NCBI GenBank assembly: GCA_009659925.1
Contig: PUXW01000007.1
Location: 86,795-150,794, forward strand
DNA length: 64,000 bases
From: Nitratiruptor sp.
GTDB taxonomy: Bacteria > Campylobacterota > Campylobacteria > Campylobacterales > Nitratiruptoraceae
Reading direction: 5' to 3'
Shown here in pieces: positions 28,386 through 37,827 of this stretch. Position numbers and translations under genes: made by a program. The notes under the pieces are model-generated. The model made no database searches and was not told the origin of the DNA. It saw only the letters and a program-made list of their open reading frames with translations. How positions within the stretch are numbered: the first letter of the stretch is position 1; every line of letters starts with the position of its first letter.

Positions 28386-29038
28386 GGGATGGGGTCCTTG
28401 GCTCCTGCCAGGGCAAAGCCCTTCAAGCGCAAGCGGCAACTATCACATACTCCGCAAGCTCGATCCTCTCGCTGGTAGCAACTCCAGGTCAGCTCCAGAG
28501 GGAGCCCGAGTTCCAAAGCTTTGGCGACGATCTGCTCCTTTTTGAGGTGGATGAGGGGGGTTTTGATGGTGATCTGGGTTGCATCCTTGGTTCCTAGATT
28601 AATGGCCCGCTCCATTGCCTCGATGAAGGATCGACGACAATCCGGGTAGCCGCTGCTATCCTCCTCCACCACGCCGATGACAATCGCCTCGGCCCCCTCC
28701 TTTTCAGCGATGGCTGCGGCGATGGAGAGGAAGATACCGTTGCGAAAGGGGACATAGGTGATGGGAATCCCCGGCTTGAGTCCATCGGTAGGGACCGCTA
28801 TGGAGGTATCGGTCAAGGCACTTGCCCCGATCTCTTTGAAGAAGGGGAGTTCGATGGGATACCTCTTGGTAATGCCGAGCCACTGGGCGATAGCCTCGAA
28901 GGCCTGGCGCTCCCGCCGCCAGGTTCGCTGCCCATAGCTGAAGTGAACACCAATGAGTTCGTACCCTTCCCGTTTGGCGATAAGTGCACTCAAGGAACTG
29001 TCCATACCGCCACTTACAATCGCTACTGCCCGTTTCAT
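28370..29038 (-). CDS. queC: 7-cyano-7-deazaguanine synthase
   Basis: AVAIVSGGMDSSLSALIAKREGYELIGVHFSYGQRT; C-terminal Cys cluster CYQREDRACGVCDSC. Confidence 0.94.
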   Translation of the reverse strand: MKRAVAIVSGGMDSSLSALIAKREGYELIGVHFSYGQRTWRRERQAFEAIAQWLGITKRYPIELPFFKEIGASALTDTSIAVPTDGLKPGIPITYVPFRNGIFLSIAAAIAEKEGAEAIVIGVVEEDSSGYPDCRRSFIEAMERAINLGTKDATQITIKTPLIHLKKEQIVAKALELGLPLELTWSCYQREDRACGVCDSCRLRLKGFALAGAKDPIPYLSQ

Positions 29039-29793
29039 CGCTTCTGATAGATCTCCTTGTTGTGAATCGTGATGGTCTCAAATCCCTCGATCTTGGGGAT
29101 GTAGTCGGAAAAGCTCAAAATGAGGTAGCCTCCAGGACGCAGGAGGCGGTGGAAGATAGCCAGAGCCTCTTGGCGTTTGGACCAGTCGAGGTAGATCATG
29201 AGGTTGCGGCAAAAGAGGAAATCGTAAGATCCTGGACCTTCAAGTTCAAAAAGGTTGCCTACCTGGAAGGTGATGGAGCGCCCAACCTTGGGATCGATTT
29301 GATAGGAGTGGCCATCGAAATCGAAATAGCGGGCCAGGATGGTGGAGGGGATGGGGAAGACCTCCCGAGGCGAGTAGCGCCCCTCCTTGGCCTTTTCGAT
29401 GGCTTTGGGGTTGATATCGATGGCATCGATATGGTATCCCTCGATGCCACGATGGTCCAAGGCCATAGCAATGGAATAGGGCTCCTCGCCCTGGGCGCAA
29501 GGGATCGAGAGGATCTGGGGTTCTTGGATCTCCTCCCTTTCGATGAGCTCTAGGAGGATCTCGAAATGGCGCGCTTCCCGATAGAAGTAGCTCTGGGAGA
29601 CCATGAAGTAGGAGAGGAGATCGTAGAAGTGGTTGGGATGGGCGATGCGGTGGTAGAACTCTTCACAACTGAAGATTCCAAGTTCTTCACAAGCCTCCAA
29701 AAAGCGGATCTGGAAGAGTTGCCACTTCCCCTTGAAAGTCACCCCCGAGCGCTCGTAGATCACCTTGGCGACACGCTCTATACACCCTTGCAT
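29035..29793 (-). CDS. cheR: Chemotaxis protein-glutamate O-methyltransferase
   Basis: ILSIPCAQGEEPYSIAMAL...IDINPKAIEKAKEGRYS...DFLFCRNLMIYLD. Confidence 0.93.
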   Translation of the reverse strand: MQGCIERVAKVIYERSGVTFKGKWQLFQIRFLEACEELGIFSCEEFYHRIAHPNHFYDLLSYFMVSQSYFYREARHFEILLELIEREEIQEPQILSIPCAQGEEPYSIAMALDHRGIEGYHIDAIDINPKAIEKAKEGRYSPREVFPIPSTILARYFDFDGHSYQIDPKVGRSITFQVGNLFELEGPGSYDFLFCRNLMIYLDWSKRQEALAIFHRLLRPGGYLILSFSDYIPKIEGFETITIHNKEIYQKR

Positions 29794-29806
29794 CGATTAT
29801 CCTCCT

Positions 29807-31789
29807 TTAGGTCTTGTAGCGTGCCAGTTCGGCTTTGAGCTTGTCGATCTGCTTGTAGAGAAACTCGGTAGCCCGTGCGATCTCCTCCACATTCCGGGCG
29901 TTGAGGGAGGAGAGTTGGTTGATCTTGTCCACATCGTTGATGATCTCTTCGATTTGACCGATGATACTTTTGAGTTTCTGGGAGGAGGCGAGGTTCTCTT
30001 TGACCGTTTGATTCATCGTCTCGGTCACATGGTCCACATCCTCCCCAATGACGCTGGCCTCCTTGGAGAGTTTGGTAATCTGGCTGGCATTCTCCAAAAT
30101 CTTCTGGTTGATCTCCTCGATGGCGTTGATGAGGGAGGAGATGATAGCGCTGATATGGGCCACATGGTCTCGACTCTTCTCGGCCAGGGCCCGGACCTCC
30201 TCGGCTACGACGGCAAACCCCTTCCCGTGCTCTCCAGCCCGGGCTGCTTCGATAGCGGCATTGAGGGCCAGAAGGTTGGTCTGGTTGGAGATCTCCTCGA
30301 TGAGCCCGAGTACATCCTTGGTCTCATCGGTGGCTTTGATGAGGCGTTGGAGTTCTTGGACGATGACCTCCTCCTCGTCGGCGCTGCGCTGGACCGTCTC
30401 GACGAGGTTGTTCAGCTTCTCATGGGAGCTTTGAAGCCGCTCGTTGGATTTGACAATCTCCTTTTGGGAGTGTTCGAGAACCTGGATCGATTCGGAGAGG
30501 GGCTCTTTGATCTTGAGGGCGTTCTTGGCGGTGTTGGCCACGAAATAGGCCTCCTCTTCCATATTTTTTCCAATCTCCAGGGAGGTGGTGGAGAGCTCCT
30601 TGGCCGTCTTGGAGTTTTGGGCGATGGCCTCTTTGGTCATGGTGATGACTCGCTCGCAAAAGTCGATGAGTTTATTGATGCTCCGGGCAATCTGTCCGAG
30701 CTCATCCTCCCCTTCGATCTCGATCCGCTTGTTGAAATCCCTGGTCTCGACGATCTGGCTTAGAGCCTCGTTGATCCGGTCGATCTTGAGGTTGATGCTC
30801 TTGATGATGAGGTAACCAATCCCAAGGGCGATCCCGATCCCAAGGAGGCTAAAGAGGAGGGTGAGGTAGAAGGTCCGCTTCCCGCTCTCGATGGAGCGAT
30901 CCACCTCTTCAAGGATGCTCCGGGCGATGAAGTCCTCCACCTTTTTGAGCTTGTTGATCTTGCTGGTGATCTGCTCGAACCAGTAGGCCGGATCGATATG
31001 GAATCCCCCTTCCCGACCAAGCCGCATAGCGATCTCCTCCATCCGCTTCACCTCGTCGATGTCGCTTCCCCGGACAGTGCGTCGGTAATACTCGATCAAC
31101 TTGGGGGAGGCGGCTACTTCGAAGGCTTTGAGGAAGGCCTCCTGCTGGCTCACAAGACGCACGAATTTGACGAAAAAGCCCTCCAGGAAGCTATCCCTGG
31201 CAAAGGTGTTGGAGAGGACGGCCCGCTCGATTCCAGCCCGCTCCTTTGCCAACATGAAGTCGGTGTAGGCAATGAGCTCCCGGGAGATCTTGGCATTTTG
31301 GCTCCGTTTGGCCAGCTCTCCGATGGTGTCGATGATATAGGCGTTCAAGGAGGAGAAGAAGGCGATAGCCTCCTTGGTTGCAATCTCTTGGCGCAGGATC
31401 TTGCGGCGCAATTGGGGGAGGAGGGCGAGGCGTTGGAGGATCTTCTGGATACGGTGCTGGATATCTGCGTCGATGGAGCGGTAGTGGTCGGTCCTGATAA
31501 AGGCCTTGAGTTTGGCGATGTGGCGATCGGTAAGACGCTGCTGGTGCCGGATCTCCTGGGCGAATTTGCTCCCTCCACTTCCCAAATATCCCGCCGTTCG
31601 TCCCCGCTCTTTCTGGAGCTCGTGCACCACATTGGAGAGATAGATACTGAGGAGGATCTCATCCTTGAGCTTCTTGTTCTGGGTGTAGGATGCAAAACTC
31701 TCCTCAAGAATCACATAGGACAAGCCAATAATATAGAGGCTGAAAAAGAGGATGAGTGCAATCTGTTTGGACTTGACACTCTGCCACAT
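29807..31789 (-). CDS. Methyl-accepting chemotaxis protein with NIT (nitrate/nitrite-sensing-like) ectodomain
   Basis: NVVHELQKERGRTAGYLGSGG NIT motif; HAMP; signalling hairpin EEISNQTNLLALNAAIEAARAGEHGKGFAVVAEEVRALAEKS. Confidence 0.9.
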   Translation of the reverse strand: MWQSVKSKQIALILFFSLYIIGLSYVILEESFASYTQNKKLKDEILLSIYLSNVVHELQKERGRTAGYLGSGGSKFAQEIRHQQRLTDRHIAKLKAFIRTDHYRSIDADIQHRIQKILQRLALLPQLRRKILRQEIATKEAIAFFSSLNAYIIDTIGELAKRSQNAKISRELIAYTDFMLAKERAGIERAVLSNTFARDSFLEGFFVKFVRLVSQQEAFLKAFEVAASPKLIEYYRRTVRGSDIDEVKRMEEIAMRLGREGGFHIDPAYWFEQITSKINKLKKVEDFIARSILEEVDRSIESGKRTFYLTLLFSLLGIGIALGIGYLIIKSINLKIDRINEALSQIVETRDFNKRIEIEGEDELGQIARSINKLIDFCERVITMTKEAIAQNSKTAKELSTTSLEIGKNMEEEAYFVANTAKNALKIKEPLSESIQVLEHSQKEIVKSNERLQSSHEKLNNLVETVQRSADEEEVIVQELQRLIKATDETKDVLGLIEEISNQTNLLALNAAIEAARAGEHGKGFAVVAEEVRALAEKSRDHVAHISAIISSLINAIEEINQKILENASQITKLSKEASVIGEDVDHVTETMNQTVKENLASSQKLKSIIGQIEEIINDVDKINQLSSLNARNVEEIARATEFLYKQIDKLKAELARYKT

Positions 31790-31832
31790 CGCAAACGGCC
31801 TTTATGGTAAAATTGCAACGAAAGAGAGGACA

Positions 31833-32252
31833 ATGGTCGCAATAGACAACCAGACCCAACTGCCCATCCCACAAGCCATTATCGAACGAATAGCCCGAAA
31901 GTTGACGGATCGTCCCATCGAGCTCCTCGTGGTAGATGATAGCACAATTCAACGGCTCAATCGCCAATTCCGCAGTATCGACAGGCCAACTGATGTTTTA
32001 AGTTTCCCTTTGGAAGCAACTCCCGGAGCTCCCCTTGGGAGTATCGTCATCAGTGCCGATCGGGTCGTCGAGGCGGCTAGACGATTCGGCCATAGCCCCG
32101 AGGAAGAACTCCTCCTCCTCTTCATCCACGGCCTCCTCCACCTTTTAGGCTACGACCATGAGCAAGACCGAGGCGAGATGCGCCAGTTGGAGGTAGAGCT
32201 CATCCAAGCCTTCAACCTTCCATCCAGTCTCATCGTAAGGAGCGAATCGTGA
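31833..32252 (+). CDS. ybeY: Endoribonuclease/rRNA maturation factor YbeY
   Basis: TDVLSFPLE...LLLLFIHGLLHLLGYDHEQD. Confidence 0.93.
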   Translation: MVAIDNQTQLPIPQAIIERIARKLTDRPIELLVVDDSTIQRLNRQFRSIDRPTDVLSFPLEATPGAPLGSIVISADRVVEAARRFGHSPEEELLLLFIHGLLHLLGYDHEQDRGEMRQLEVELIQAFNLPSSLIVRSES

Positions 32253-33178
32253 TGGATTACCTCCTCTTTTTCCTTTCGATGGCCGCACTGATCAAGGGGG
32301 CCGATTGGATCATCAAGGAGAGCGAGAAGATCGCCTTACACTTTGGCATCAGCGAGTTTGTCATCGGAGCGACCCTCATCGCCCTTGGGACCAGTCTCCC
32401 TGAGATGGCCGCCAGTATCGCCGCAAGCATCGATGGCAAGAGTGATCTGGCCATCTCCAACGTGATTGGAAGTGTGACCCTCAACATCACCCTCGTTCTG
32501 GGGCTGGTCTTCCTCATCGCCAAGCAGATCCACCCCCGGCGGGATATCTTCTCCCGGGATAGCGCCTGGGCCCTCTTCCCTATCTTCACCTTCCTCATGG
32601 TCGCTTACGATGGAACCATTAGCCGGGGTGAGGGAATCCTCTTCCTCGTCCTCATGGGGGGTTATCTTCTCTTCCTGGCCCAAGAGCCAACCATCGTGGC
32701 CGGAGAGATCGACGAAGAGGTGAAACGGGAGCCCTTCAACTGGCCTCCAACCATCCTCTGGCTTACCTTTGGCTTCATCGCCGTGGTCTACGGAGCCGAC
32801 ATCGCTATTGAGAGCGCCTCCAACATCGCCCGCCACCTTGGGGTCCGGGAGTGGCTCATTGGCCTCTTCCTCGTGGCCTTTGGTACCAGTTTGCCCGAAC
32901 TGGTGGTGAGTATCCAGGCGGCCTGGAACGGGAAAGCCGATATGAGCATTGGCAACATCATCGGCTCCAATGTGGCCAACTTCAGCGTCGTTTTAGGTTC
33001 TGCCGCTACAATCAACCCCCTCCGGGTCGACCTGGTTCGGGATGGCTTCGACATCCTCGTGGCCCTCATCGCCTCGTTGATGCTGGTCTTCATCACCGCC
33101 ACCAAGCTCTACAACCGCTCGGCGGGAATCGCCCTGCTAGCGACCCTGGCCATCTTCCTCATCAATCATACCCCTTGA
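32252..33178 (+). CDS. CaCA family sodium/calcium exchanger (YrbG-like)
   Basis: Two alpha repeats: GATLIALGTSLPEMAASIAASIDGKSDLAISNVIGS and LFLVAFGTSLPELVVSIQAAWNGKADMSIGNIIGSN. Confidence 0.93.
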   Translation: MDYLLFFLSMAALIKGADWIIKESEKIALHFGISEFVIGATLIALGTSLPEMAASIAASIDGKSDLAISNVIGSVTLNITLVLGLVFLIAKQIHPRRDIFSRDSAWALFPIFTFLMVAYDGTISRGEGILFLVLMGGYLLFLAQEPTIVAGEIDEEVKREPFNWPPTILWLTFGFIAVVYGADIAIESASNIARHLGVREWLIGLFLVAFGTSLPELVVSIQAAWNGKADMSIGNIIGSNVANFSVVLGSAATINPLRVDLVRDGFDILVALIASLMLVFITATKLYNRSAGIALLATLAIFLINHTP

Positions 33179-34931
33179 GGTAGCCAAGCTCGATGAGTTT
33201 GTCGTAGATCTTGGAGACGATGGGCCCGGCCGCTGAACCTCCGTGGCCCCCGTGTTCAACCAGAACCGTGACGATGAACTGGGGATCCTGGTAGGGGCCG
33301 TAGGTGGTCAGCCAGGCGTGGGAGCGCATGAAGTAGGCCATATCCTCCTCCTTCATCCGCTCCTTCTCCTCCTGGGGAATCCCCACCACCTGGGCCGTTC
33401 CCGTCTTGCCGGCGATGGGAACGGGGGTAGAGATGTGATAAGTAGCCGTCCCCTTGGGAGCGTTGCACACCTCATACATCGCCTCCCGAATGGCGGGAAG
33501 CATCCGCTTTTGTCCAAGGGTCAAGACATCCTTACTCGGAAAATCACCGACATTCTTGGCGAAGTGGGGGGTTGGGAGGCGACCGGTGGCGATGAGGGCG
33601 GTATAGTTGGCAATTTGCATCGGGGTTACCAGGACATATCCCTGCCCGATGGCCGAGACCACCGTCTCGCCGATATACCAGGGCATCTTGTAGTGTTTGG
33701 CCTTCCACTCCTTGTCGGGGATGACTCCGATGAACTCGTTGGGCAGGTCGACGCCGCTCTTTTTGGCAAATCCCATGGTCCGGAGCATTTTGGCGATCCG
33801 ATCGATGCCAACCCGCAAACTCCCTTCATAAAAGTAGACATCACAACTCTCCCGAATCGCCTTGCGCAACCGCACCTCCCCATGGCCATAGCGGCTCCAG
33901 CACCGGAACTTGCGGCGCCCGATCTGGATGGCTCCGTTGCAATAGAAGGCGCTCATTGGGGTCAACAGCCCCGCTTCGAGGAAGGAGAGGGCCACCCCCA
34001 TCTTGATGGTCGACCCTGGAGGGTAGAGGCCGTTGACCAGCTTGTTGGTGAAGGGGTGGTTGAGGTCGTTGATGATCTCCTGCCACTGCTTCCGGCTAAT
34101 CCCATTGACAAAGAGGTTCAAATCGTATTCGGGGAAGCTTCCAGCCGCCAGGATCTCCCCGTTGGTGCGCATGACGATGGCCACCCCCGCCTTCCCTTGG
34201 AAGAGCTCTTGGATGTACTTTTGCAACCGTACATCGAGGGTGAGGTGGAGATTGCGGTTTTGCACGGGATTCTTCTGCTCCAGAACGGCAATCTCTTGGT
34301 TGTAGGCGGTTACCTTGAGCTTCTTGTAGCCCAACTCCCCCTCGAGGTAGCGGTTGTAGTAGCGCTCCAGACCGCTCTTGCCGATGATCCCTACCGCCTT
34401 GGCCACCTTGTCCTTGGCCGCCTCCTTGGCATTCGTCCTGGCGACATAGCCGATAACGTGGGAAGCCAACTCCTTGTAGGGGTAGTACCGCTTAAAGGTG
34501 GGCTCGATACGCACGAGCTCCTCCATGGCTAAGCCGGTGTAGCGGCTGAGCATCTGATCGTAATCGACATAGGGGATGACCTCGATGTAGTCGTGGTTGT
34601 AGTAGGAGTTTTGGCGCTGGTAGCGGCGCATCAGCTTGGTGGCATTCTCCTCGGGGAAGTAGTCGATAATCCGCTGGATGACCTGGCTTAGTTGGGATTT
34701 GGAGAGGTGGGGGGCCACTTTGATCTTGAACCCCACGTAGTTGACAGCTAGAGGGACCCCGTTGCAATCGTAGATCTCCCCCCGGGTTGGAAGGATGCGC
34801 TCCGTCTTGATCATGTTCTGTTTGGCCAGGGCCTCGTAGTAGTCGTTGGATTTGATGGTCAGATAGTAGACCTTGGAGAGGAGCAAAAGCCAAACGGTGA
34901 CGAAGAGGGCGATGATGAACTTAAAGCGCAT
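33162..34931 (-). CDS. mrdA: Penicillin-binding protein 2
   Basis: PPGSTIKMGVALSFL (SxxK), AGKTGTAQVVG (KTG); N-terminal dimerisation domain. Confidence 0.94.
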   Translation of the reverse strand: MRFKFIIALFVTVWLLLLSKVYYLTIKSNDYYEALAKQNMIKTERILPTRGEIYDCNGVPLAVNYVGFKIKVAPHLSKSQLSQVIQRIIDYFPEENATKLMRRYQRQNSYYNHDYIEVIPYVDYDQMLSRYTGLAMEELVRIEPTFKRYYPYKELASHVIGYVARTNAKEAAKDKVAKAVGIIGKSGLERYYNRYLEGELGYKKLKVTAYNQEIAVLEQKNPVQNRNLHLTLDVRLQKYIQELFQGKAGVAIVMRTNGEILAAGSFPEYDLNLFVNGISRKQWQEIINDLNHPFTNKLVNGLYPPGSTIKMGVALSFLEAGLLTPMSAFYCNGAIQIGRRKFRCWSRYGHGEVRLRKAIRESCDVYFYEGSLRVGIDRIAKMLRTMGFAKKSGVDLPNEFIGVIPDKEWKAKHYKMPWYIGETVVSAIGQGYVLVTPMQIANYTALIATGRLPTPHFAKNVGDFPSKDVLTLGQKRMLPAIREAMYEVCNAPKGTATYHISTPVPIAGKTGTAQVVGIPQEEKERMKEEDMAYFMRSHAWLTTYGPYQDPQFIVTVLVEHGGHGGSAAGPIVSKIYDKLIELGYLKGYD

Positions 34932-35364
34932 GGAGCACCATGAGATCGAGGATGATGTAAAGCCCCAGGAGCAGGGGATCCACTGGATCCAAATTCACAC
35001 CAAGGATCTGGCCGTAAAAGAGCAAGACCCCTTCGAGAATGAGGTAGTAGAAGAGGACCGAAAGGGCCATGGTACAGGAGGGGCAGGCCACATAGCGAAA
35101 GAGCCAGCGCATCGCCAGTTGGTAGAAGAGCAGGGCGATGAAGAGGCTCATGAAGGGGAGGGAGTGGTCGATTTCAAAAATGTACAAATAGAGGAGGGCG
35201 CCGATGCGCTCAAAGGTCCTCCCTTGGAGGAAGTACCAAGCCATGACTCCCAGCAGGGGGGGCAAATAGACGTAGATAGTGGTCAAGGGCTCGTAAAAGA
35301 GTAAGAGCCCCAGGAGCCAGGCAATCCGCTTTAGAGTCTGCGCATCATAGCCACTTCGTTGCAT
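34921..35364 (-). CDS. Integral membrane protein upstream of mrdA (MreD-like position)
   Basis: Start MQRSGYDAQTLKRIAWLLGLLLFYEPLTT at 35364; multiple TM segments; overlaps mrdA by 11 nt. Confidence 0.65.
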   Translation of the reverse strand: MQRSGYDAQTLKRIAWLLGLLLFYEPLTTIYVYLPPLLGVMAWYFLQGRTFERIGALLYLYIFEIDHSLPFMSLFIALLFYQLAMRWLFRYVACPSCTMALSVLFYYLILEGVLLFYGQILGVNLDPVDPLLLGLYIILDLMVLHAL

Positions 35365-35795
35365 ACTGGAAAGTGCTTGCATCGGATACAATCTTGCCAG
35401 ATCTTGTGCTCTGGAATGGCACTCTTTTGGATCTCCTCGAAACCAAGACGCTGGAAGAAGGGCTTGGTATAGGTCAGGGCCAGGACCTCCTGGACCCCCA
35501 GGGCGCGCCCCTCTTCCAGGGCCATTTGGACCAGCTGACCCCCCACCCCTTTGCCCCGCCACCCCTCCTTGACGACGAGGCTGCGGATCTCAGCGAGCCG
35601 GACCGAGTGGATATGGAGGGCTACATACCCGATAATCTCCTCCCCTACATGGGCGACGAAGTAGGAGCGGATGTTGGTGGCCACCTCATCGTCGCTGCGG
35701 GGCAGGATCACCCCACTTTCTACCTCGGAAGCGACGAGGGATTGCATCTGGGCTATATCAGCGAGTCTCGCTTTGCGGTAGGATATTGGCTCCAA
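35331..35795 (-). CDS. GNAT N-acetyltransferase, ArgA/N-acetylglutamate-synthase-like
   Basis: IRSLVVKEGWRGKGVGGQLVQMALEEGRALGVQEVLALTYTKPFFQRLGFE; terminal CIRCKHFPVCNE. Confidence 0.85.
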   Translation of the reverse strand: MEPISYRKARLADIAQMQSLVASEVESGVILPRSDDEVATNIRSYFVAHVGEEIIGYVALHIHSVRLAEIRSLVVKEGWRGKGVGGQLVQMALEEGRALGVQEVLALTYTKPFFQRLGFEEIQKSAIPEHKIWQDCIRCKHFPVCNEVAMMRRL

Positions 35796-36381
35796 AAAGG
35801 TGCTCCAGAATAGCTTGGCGAAGAGCGTCGATCCCCTGGCCTTTGGTGGCAGAGACCAAAAGGGCCTCCGGATAGGCCCGGCGCAAGGCCGCCCGCTCCC
35901 GCTGTTTCAATTTGTCGGCCTTGGTGAAGACCTCCAGAATGAGCTGATCCCCTCGTTTGATCTGCTCCAGGAACTCCTTGGTCTGCTGGTCGATGGGCAA
36001 ATCGAAGTGGCGGGCATCCCGCAAGTGGACGAAGACGCGAATCGCATCCCGCTTGGCCAAGAATTCGGTGAGCTTGCGTCCCCACTCTTCTTGCAAGCGT
36101 TTGCTCCGTTTGGCATAGCCGTAGCCTGGAAGATCGACGAAGCGCACCGGATAGCCCTCCTCCCCGATGCGATAGAGCACGTCGAAGAAGTTGATGAGAC
36201 TCGTCTTCCCAGGCGTCGCCGAGCTCTTGGCCAGCCCCTTGCGTCCGGTCAAGGCGTTGATGAGGGAGCTTTTGCCCACATTGGATCGACCCAGGAAGGC
36301 CACCTCGCTCAAGCTGGCCGGAGGGGCCTGGCGGATGGAGGGGGCGCTGGTGAGGAATTTGGCCTGGACTGGCTGGATCAT
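35758..36381 (-). CDS. engB: Ribosome biogenesis GTPase YihA/YsxC
   Basis: EVAFLGRSNVGKSSLINALTGRKGLAKSSATPGKTSLINFF; VDLPGYGYAKRSK. Confidence 0.95.
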   Translation of the reverse strand: MIQPVQAKFLTSAPSIRQAPPASLSEVAFLGRSNVGKSSLINALTGRKGLAKSSATPGKTSLINFFDVLYRIGEEGYPVRFVDLPGYGYAKRSKRLQEEWGRKLTEFLAKRDAIRVFVHLRDARHFDLPIDQQTKEFLEQIKRGDQLILEVFTKADKLKQRERAALRRAYPEALLVSATKGQGIDALRQAILEHLFGANILPQSETR

Positions 36382-36836
36382 GGGGTTTCGATCTTGAAGA
36401 TCAGCTCGACCGGTTTCTCCTCGCTCCCCTCCACCCGCAAATTGCCGCTGCGCAGGTCGAGAATAACCTTGTGGGCGATGATCTTGCGCTCGTCGGGATA
36501 TTGGGTGATATGGACATTGCCTCGGAGGAGGTACTCCTTCTTCAACGGGTAATAGATTAGCTCCTTGGCCGAGCCTTTGTAGTGTTTCCCCTTGCGAAAG
36601 AGTTCGAAACGGACATTGCCCACTACCACAAACTTCACCGGCTTTTTCGCTTTGTTGAAGTAGATGTAGGCCGTATCGGCCCGGATCACATCCCGTCCCT
36701 GGCGGAAGAGGACCCCGCCGAGGAACTTGGTTACCATCCGCTTCTGATCGGCCTCAAGCCGCTTCGCTTTGATCTGGACCTCCTGGGCCGCCACCAAGGG
36801 GAGAAGGGCCAGGAGGAGAGGAAGGAGCCATCTCAT
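36378..36836 (-). CDS. lptA: Lipopolysaccharide transport periplasmic protein LptA
   Basis: OstA-type fold EVQIKAKRLEADQKRMVTKFLGGVLFRQGRDVIRADTAYIYF. Confidence 0.88.
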   Translation of the reverse strand: MRWLLPLLLALLPLVAAQEVQIKAKRLEADQKRMVTKFLGGVLFRQGRDVIRADTAYIYFNKAKKPVKFVVVGNVRFELFRKGKHYKGSAKELIYYPLKKEYLLRGNVHITQYPDERKIIAHKVILDLRSGNLRVEGSEEKPVELIFKIETP

Positions 36837-37330
36837 CGGATCAACGCCTTTGCATCGATATCGTAGGCTACTATTTTACCATTTTTTCTCAAATAGAAGA
36901 GCTTGGAACCGCTCATATTGAGCTCGGGACTTTCAAATTCAAAGGGAGTCGGGGTGTAGATAAGCTCTTTGTCGATGACATAGTTGGCCTTTTGGGTGTA
37001 GAAGCGATAGAGCTTGGAGCTATAGGCCACATCCCCCCGGAGCCGTACGATCCCGACCTTGTAGATCCCCCGCTGGGCCCGGAGCCGCTCGTCCCGTCCC
37101 ACCAGACGGATCCTGGGGGAGACGATGTAGATCTGGCGGTGTTTGTAGAGTCCATAGCGTCCACTCAGGATGAGATTGGTCCCATTGGTGTCCATCTGGC
37201 GAACTTGGAAATTTTGAAACCGCAGCATCGGGGCACTCTCTTGCAGACCCGGCAAATCGTAGGGTTGAAAGAGGAGGAGCCAACCGAGGATGAAGAGGAC
37301 GAGGGAGATGTAAAAGAGGGAGATCTTCAC
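36833..37330 (-). CDS. lptC: LPS export protein LptC
   Basis: Single N-terminal TM plus beta-jellyroll-like sequence; position in lpt cluster. Confidence 0.8.
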   Translation of the reverse strand: MKISLFYISLVLFILGWLLLFQPYDLPGLQESAPMLRFQNFQVRQMDTNGTNLILSGRYGLYKHRQIYIVSPRIRLVGRDERLRAQRGIYKVGIVRLRGDVAYSSKLYRFYTQKANYVIDKELIYTPTPFEFESPELNMSGSKLFYLRKNGKIVAYDIDAKALIR

Positions 37331-37827
37331 GGCACTTTCCAGAAGTTCAAGTAGGCTTCCAAGAGCCCCTCCCGTTCCAACAGGTACTCAATCATCTCGC
37401 GAATGGCCCCATCCCCACCACGCCGGGAGAGGACCACATCCACCACCTCCTCAATGTGGGGGGAGCCATTTTGGGGCATGAAGGCAAGAGCGACCTTGGA
37501 GAGGAGGCGGTAGTCGTTGAGATCGTCCCCGATGGCCGCTACCCGCTCCAGCGGGATCCCCAGCTCCTCTACCAATTGCTCCAATCGCTCCTCTTTCCGT
37601 TTGACCCCCTGGTAGAGGTAGTCGATTCCAAGCTCTCTGGCCCGGATCGCCACCACCTCCGAGGTGCGCCCAGTGATAATGGCTACCCGCTTTCCGAAAC
37701 GCTTCCAGGCGACGATGGCAAATCCATCATGCACATCGAAACTTTTGAGTTCCTCTCCACTCCCGCTATAGGTGATCTTCCCATCGGTCATACACCCATC
37801 TACATCGAGTACGAGGAGATCGATCAT
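37327..37827 (-). CDS. kdsC: HAD-family KDO 8-phosphate phosphatase (KdsC-like)
   Basis: LLVLDVDGCMTDGKITYSGSGEELKSFDVHDGFAIV; AAIGDDLNDYRLL. Confidence 0.9.
   Translation of the reverse strand: MIDLLVLDVDGCMTDGKITYSGSGEELKSFDVHDGFAIVAWKRFGKRVAIITGRTSEVVAIRARELGIDYLYQGVKRKEERLEQLVEELGIPLERVAAIGDDLNDYRLLSKVALAFMPQNGSPHIEEVVDVVLSRRGGDGAIREMIEYLLEREGLLEAYLNFWKVP

Noticed and set aside
29765-30763. 332-aa + strand ORF
   Set aside because: Antisense to the MCP signalling domain; composition artefact.
33243-34532. 429-aa + strand ORF
   Set aside because: Antisense to mrdA (PBP2), which has clear catalytic motifs.
34921-35562. Full 213-aa ORF with N-terminal MAGQRGGGSAGPNGPGRGARPGG
   Set aside because: The Gly/Pro/Arg-rich N-terminal part is out of frame over the GNAT gene; the real start is probably M at 35364.
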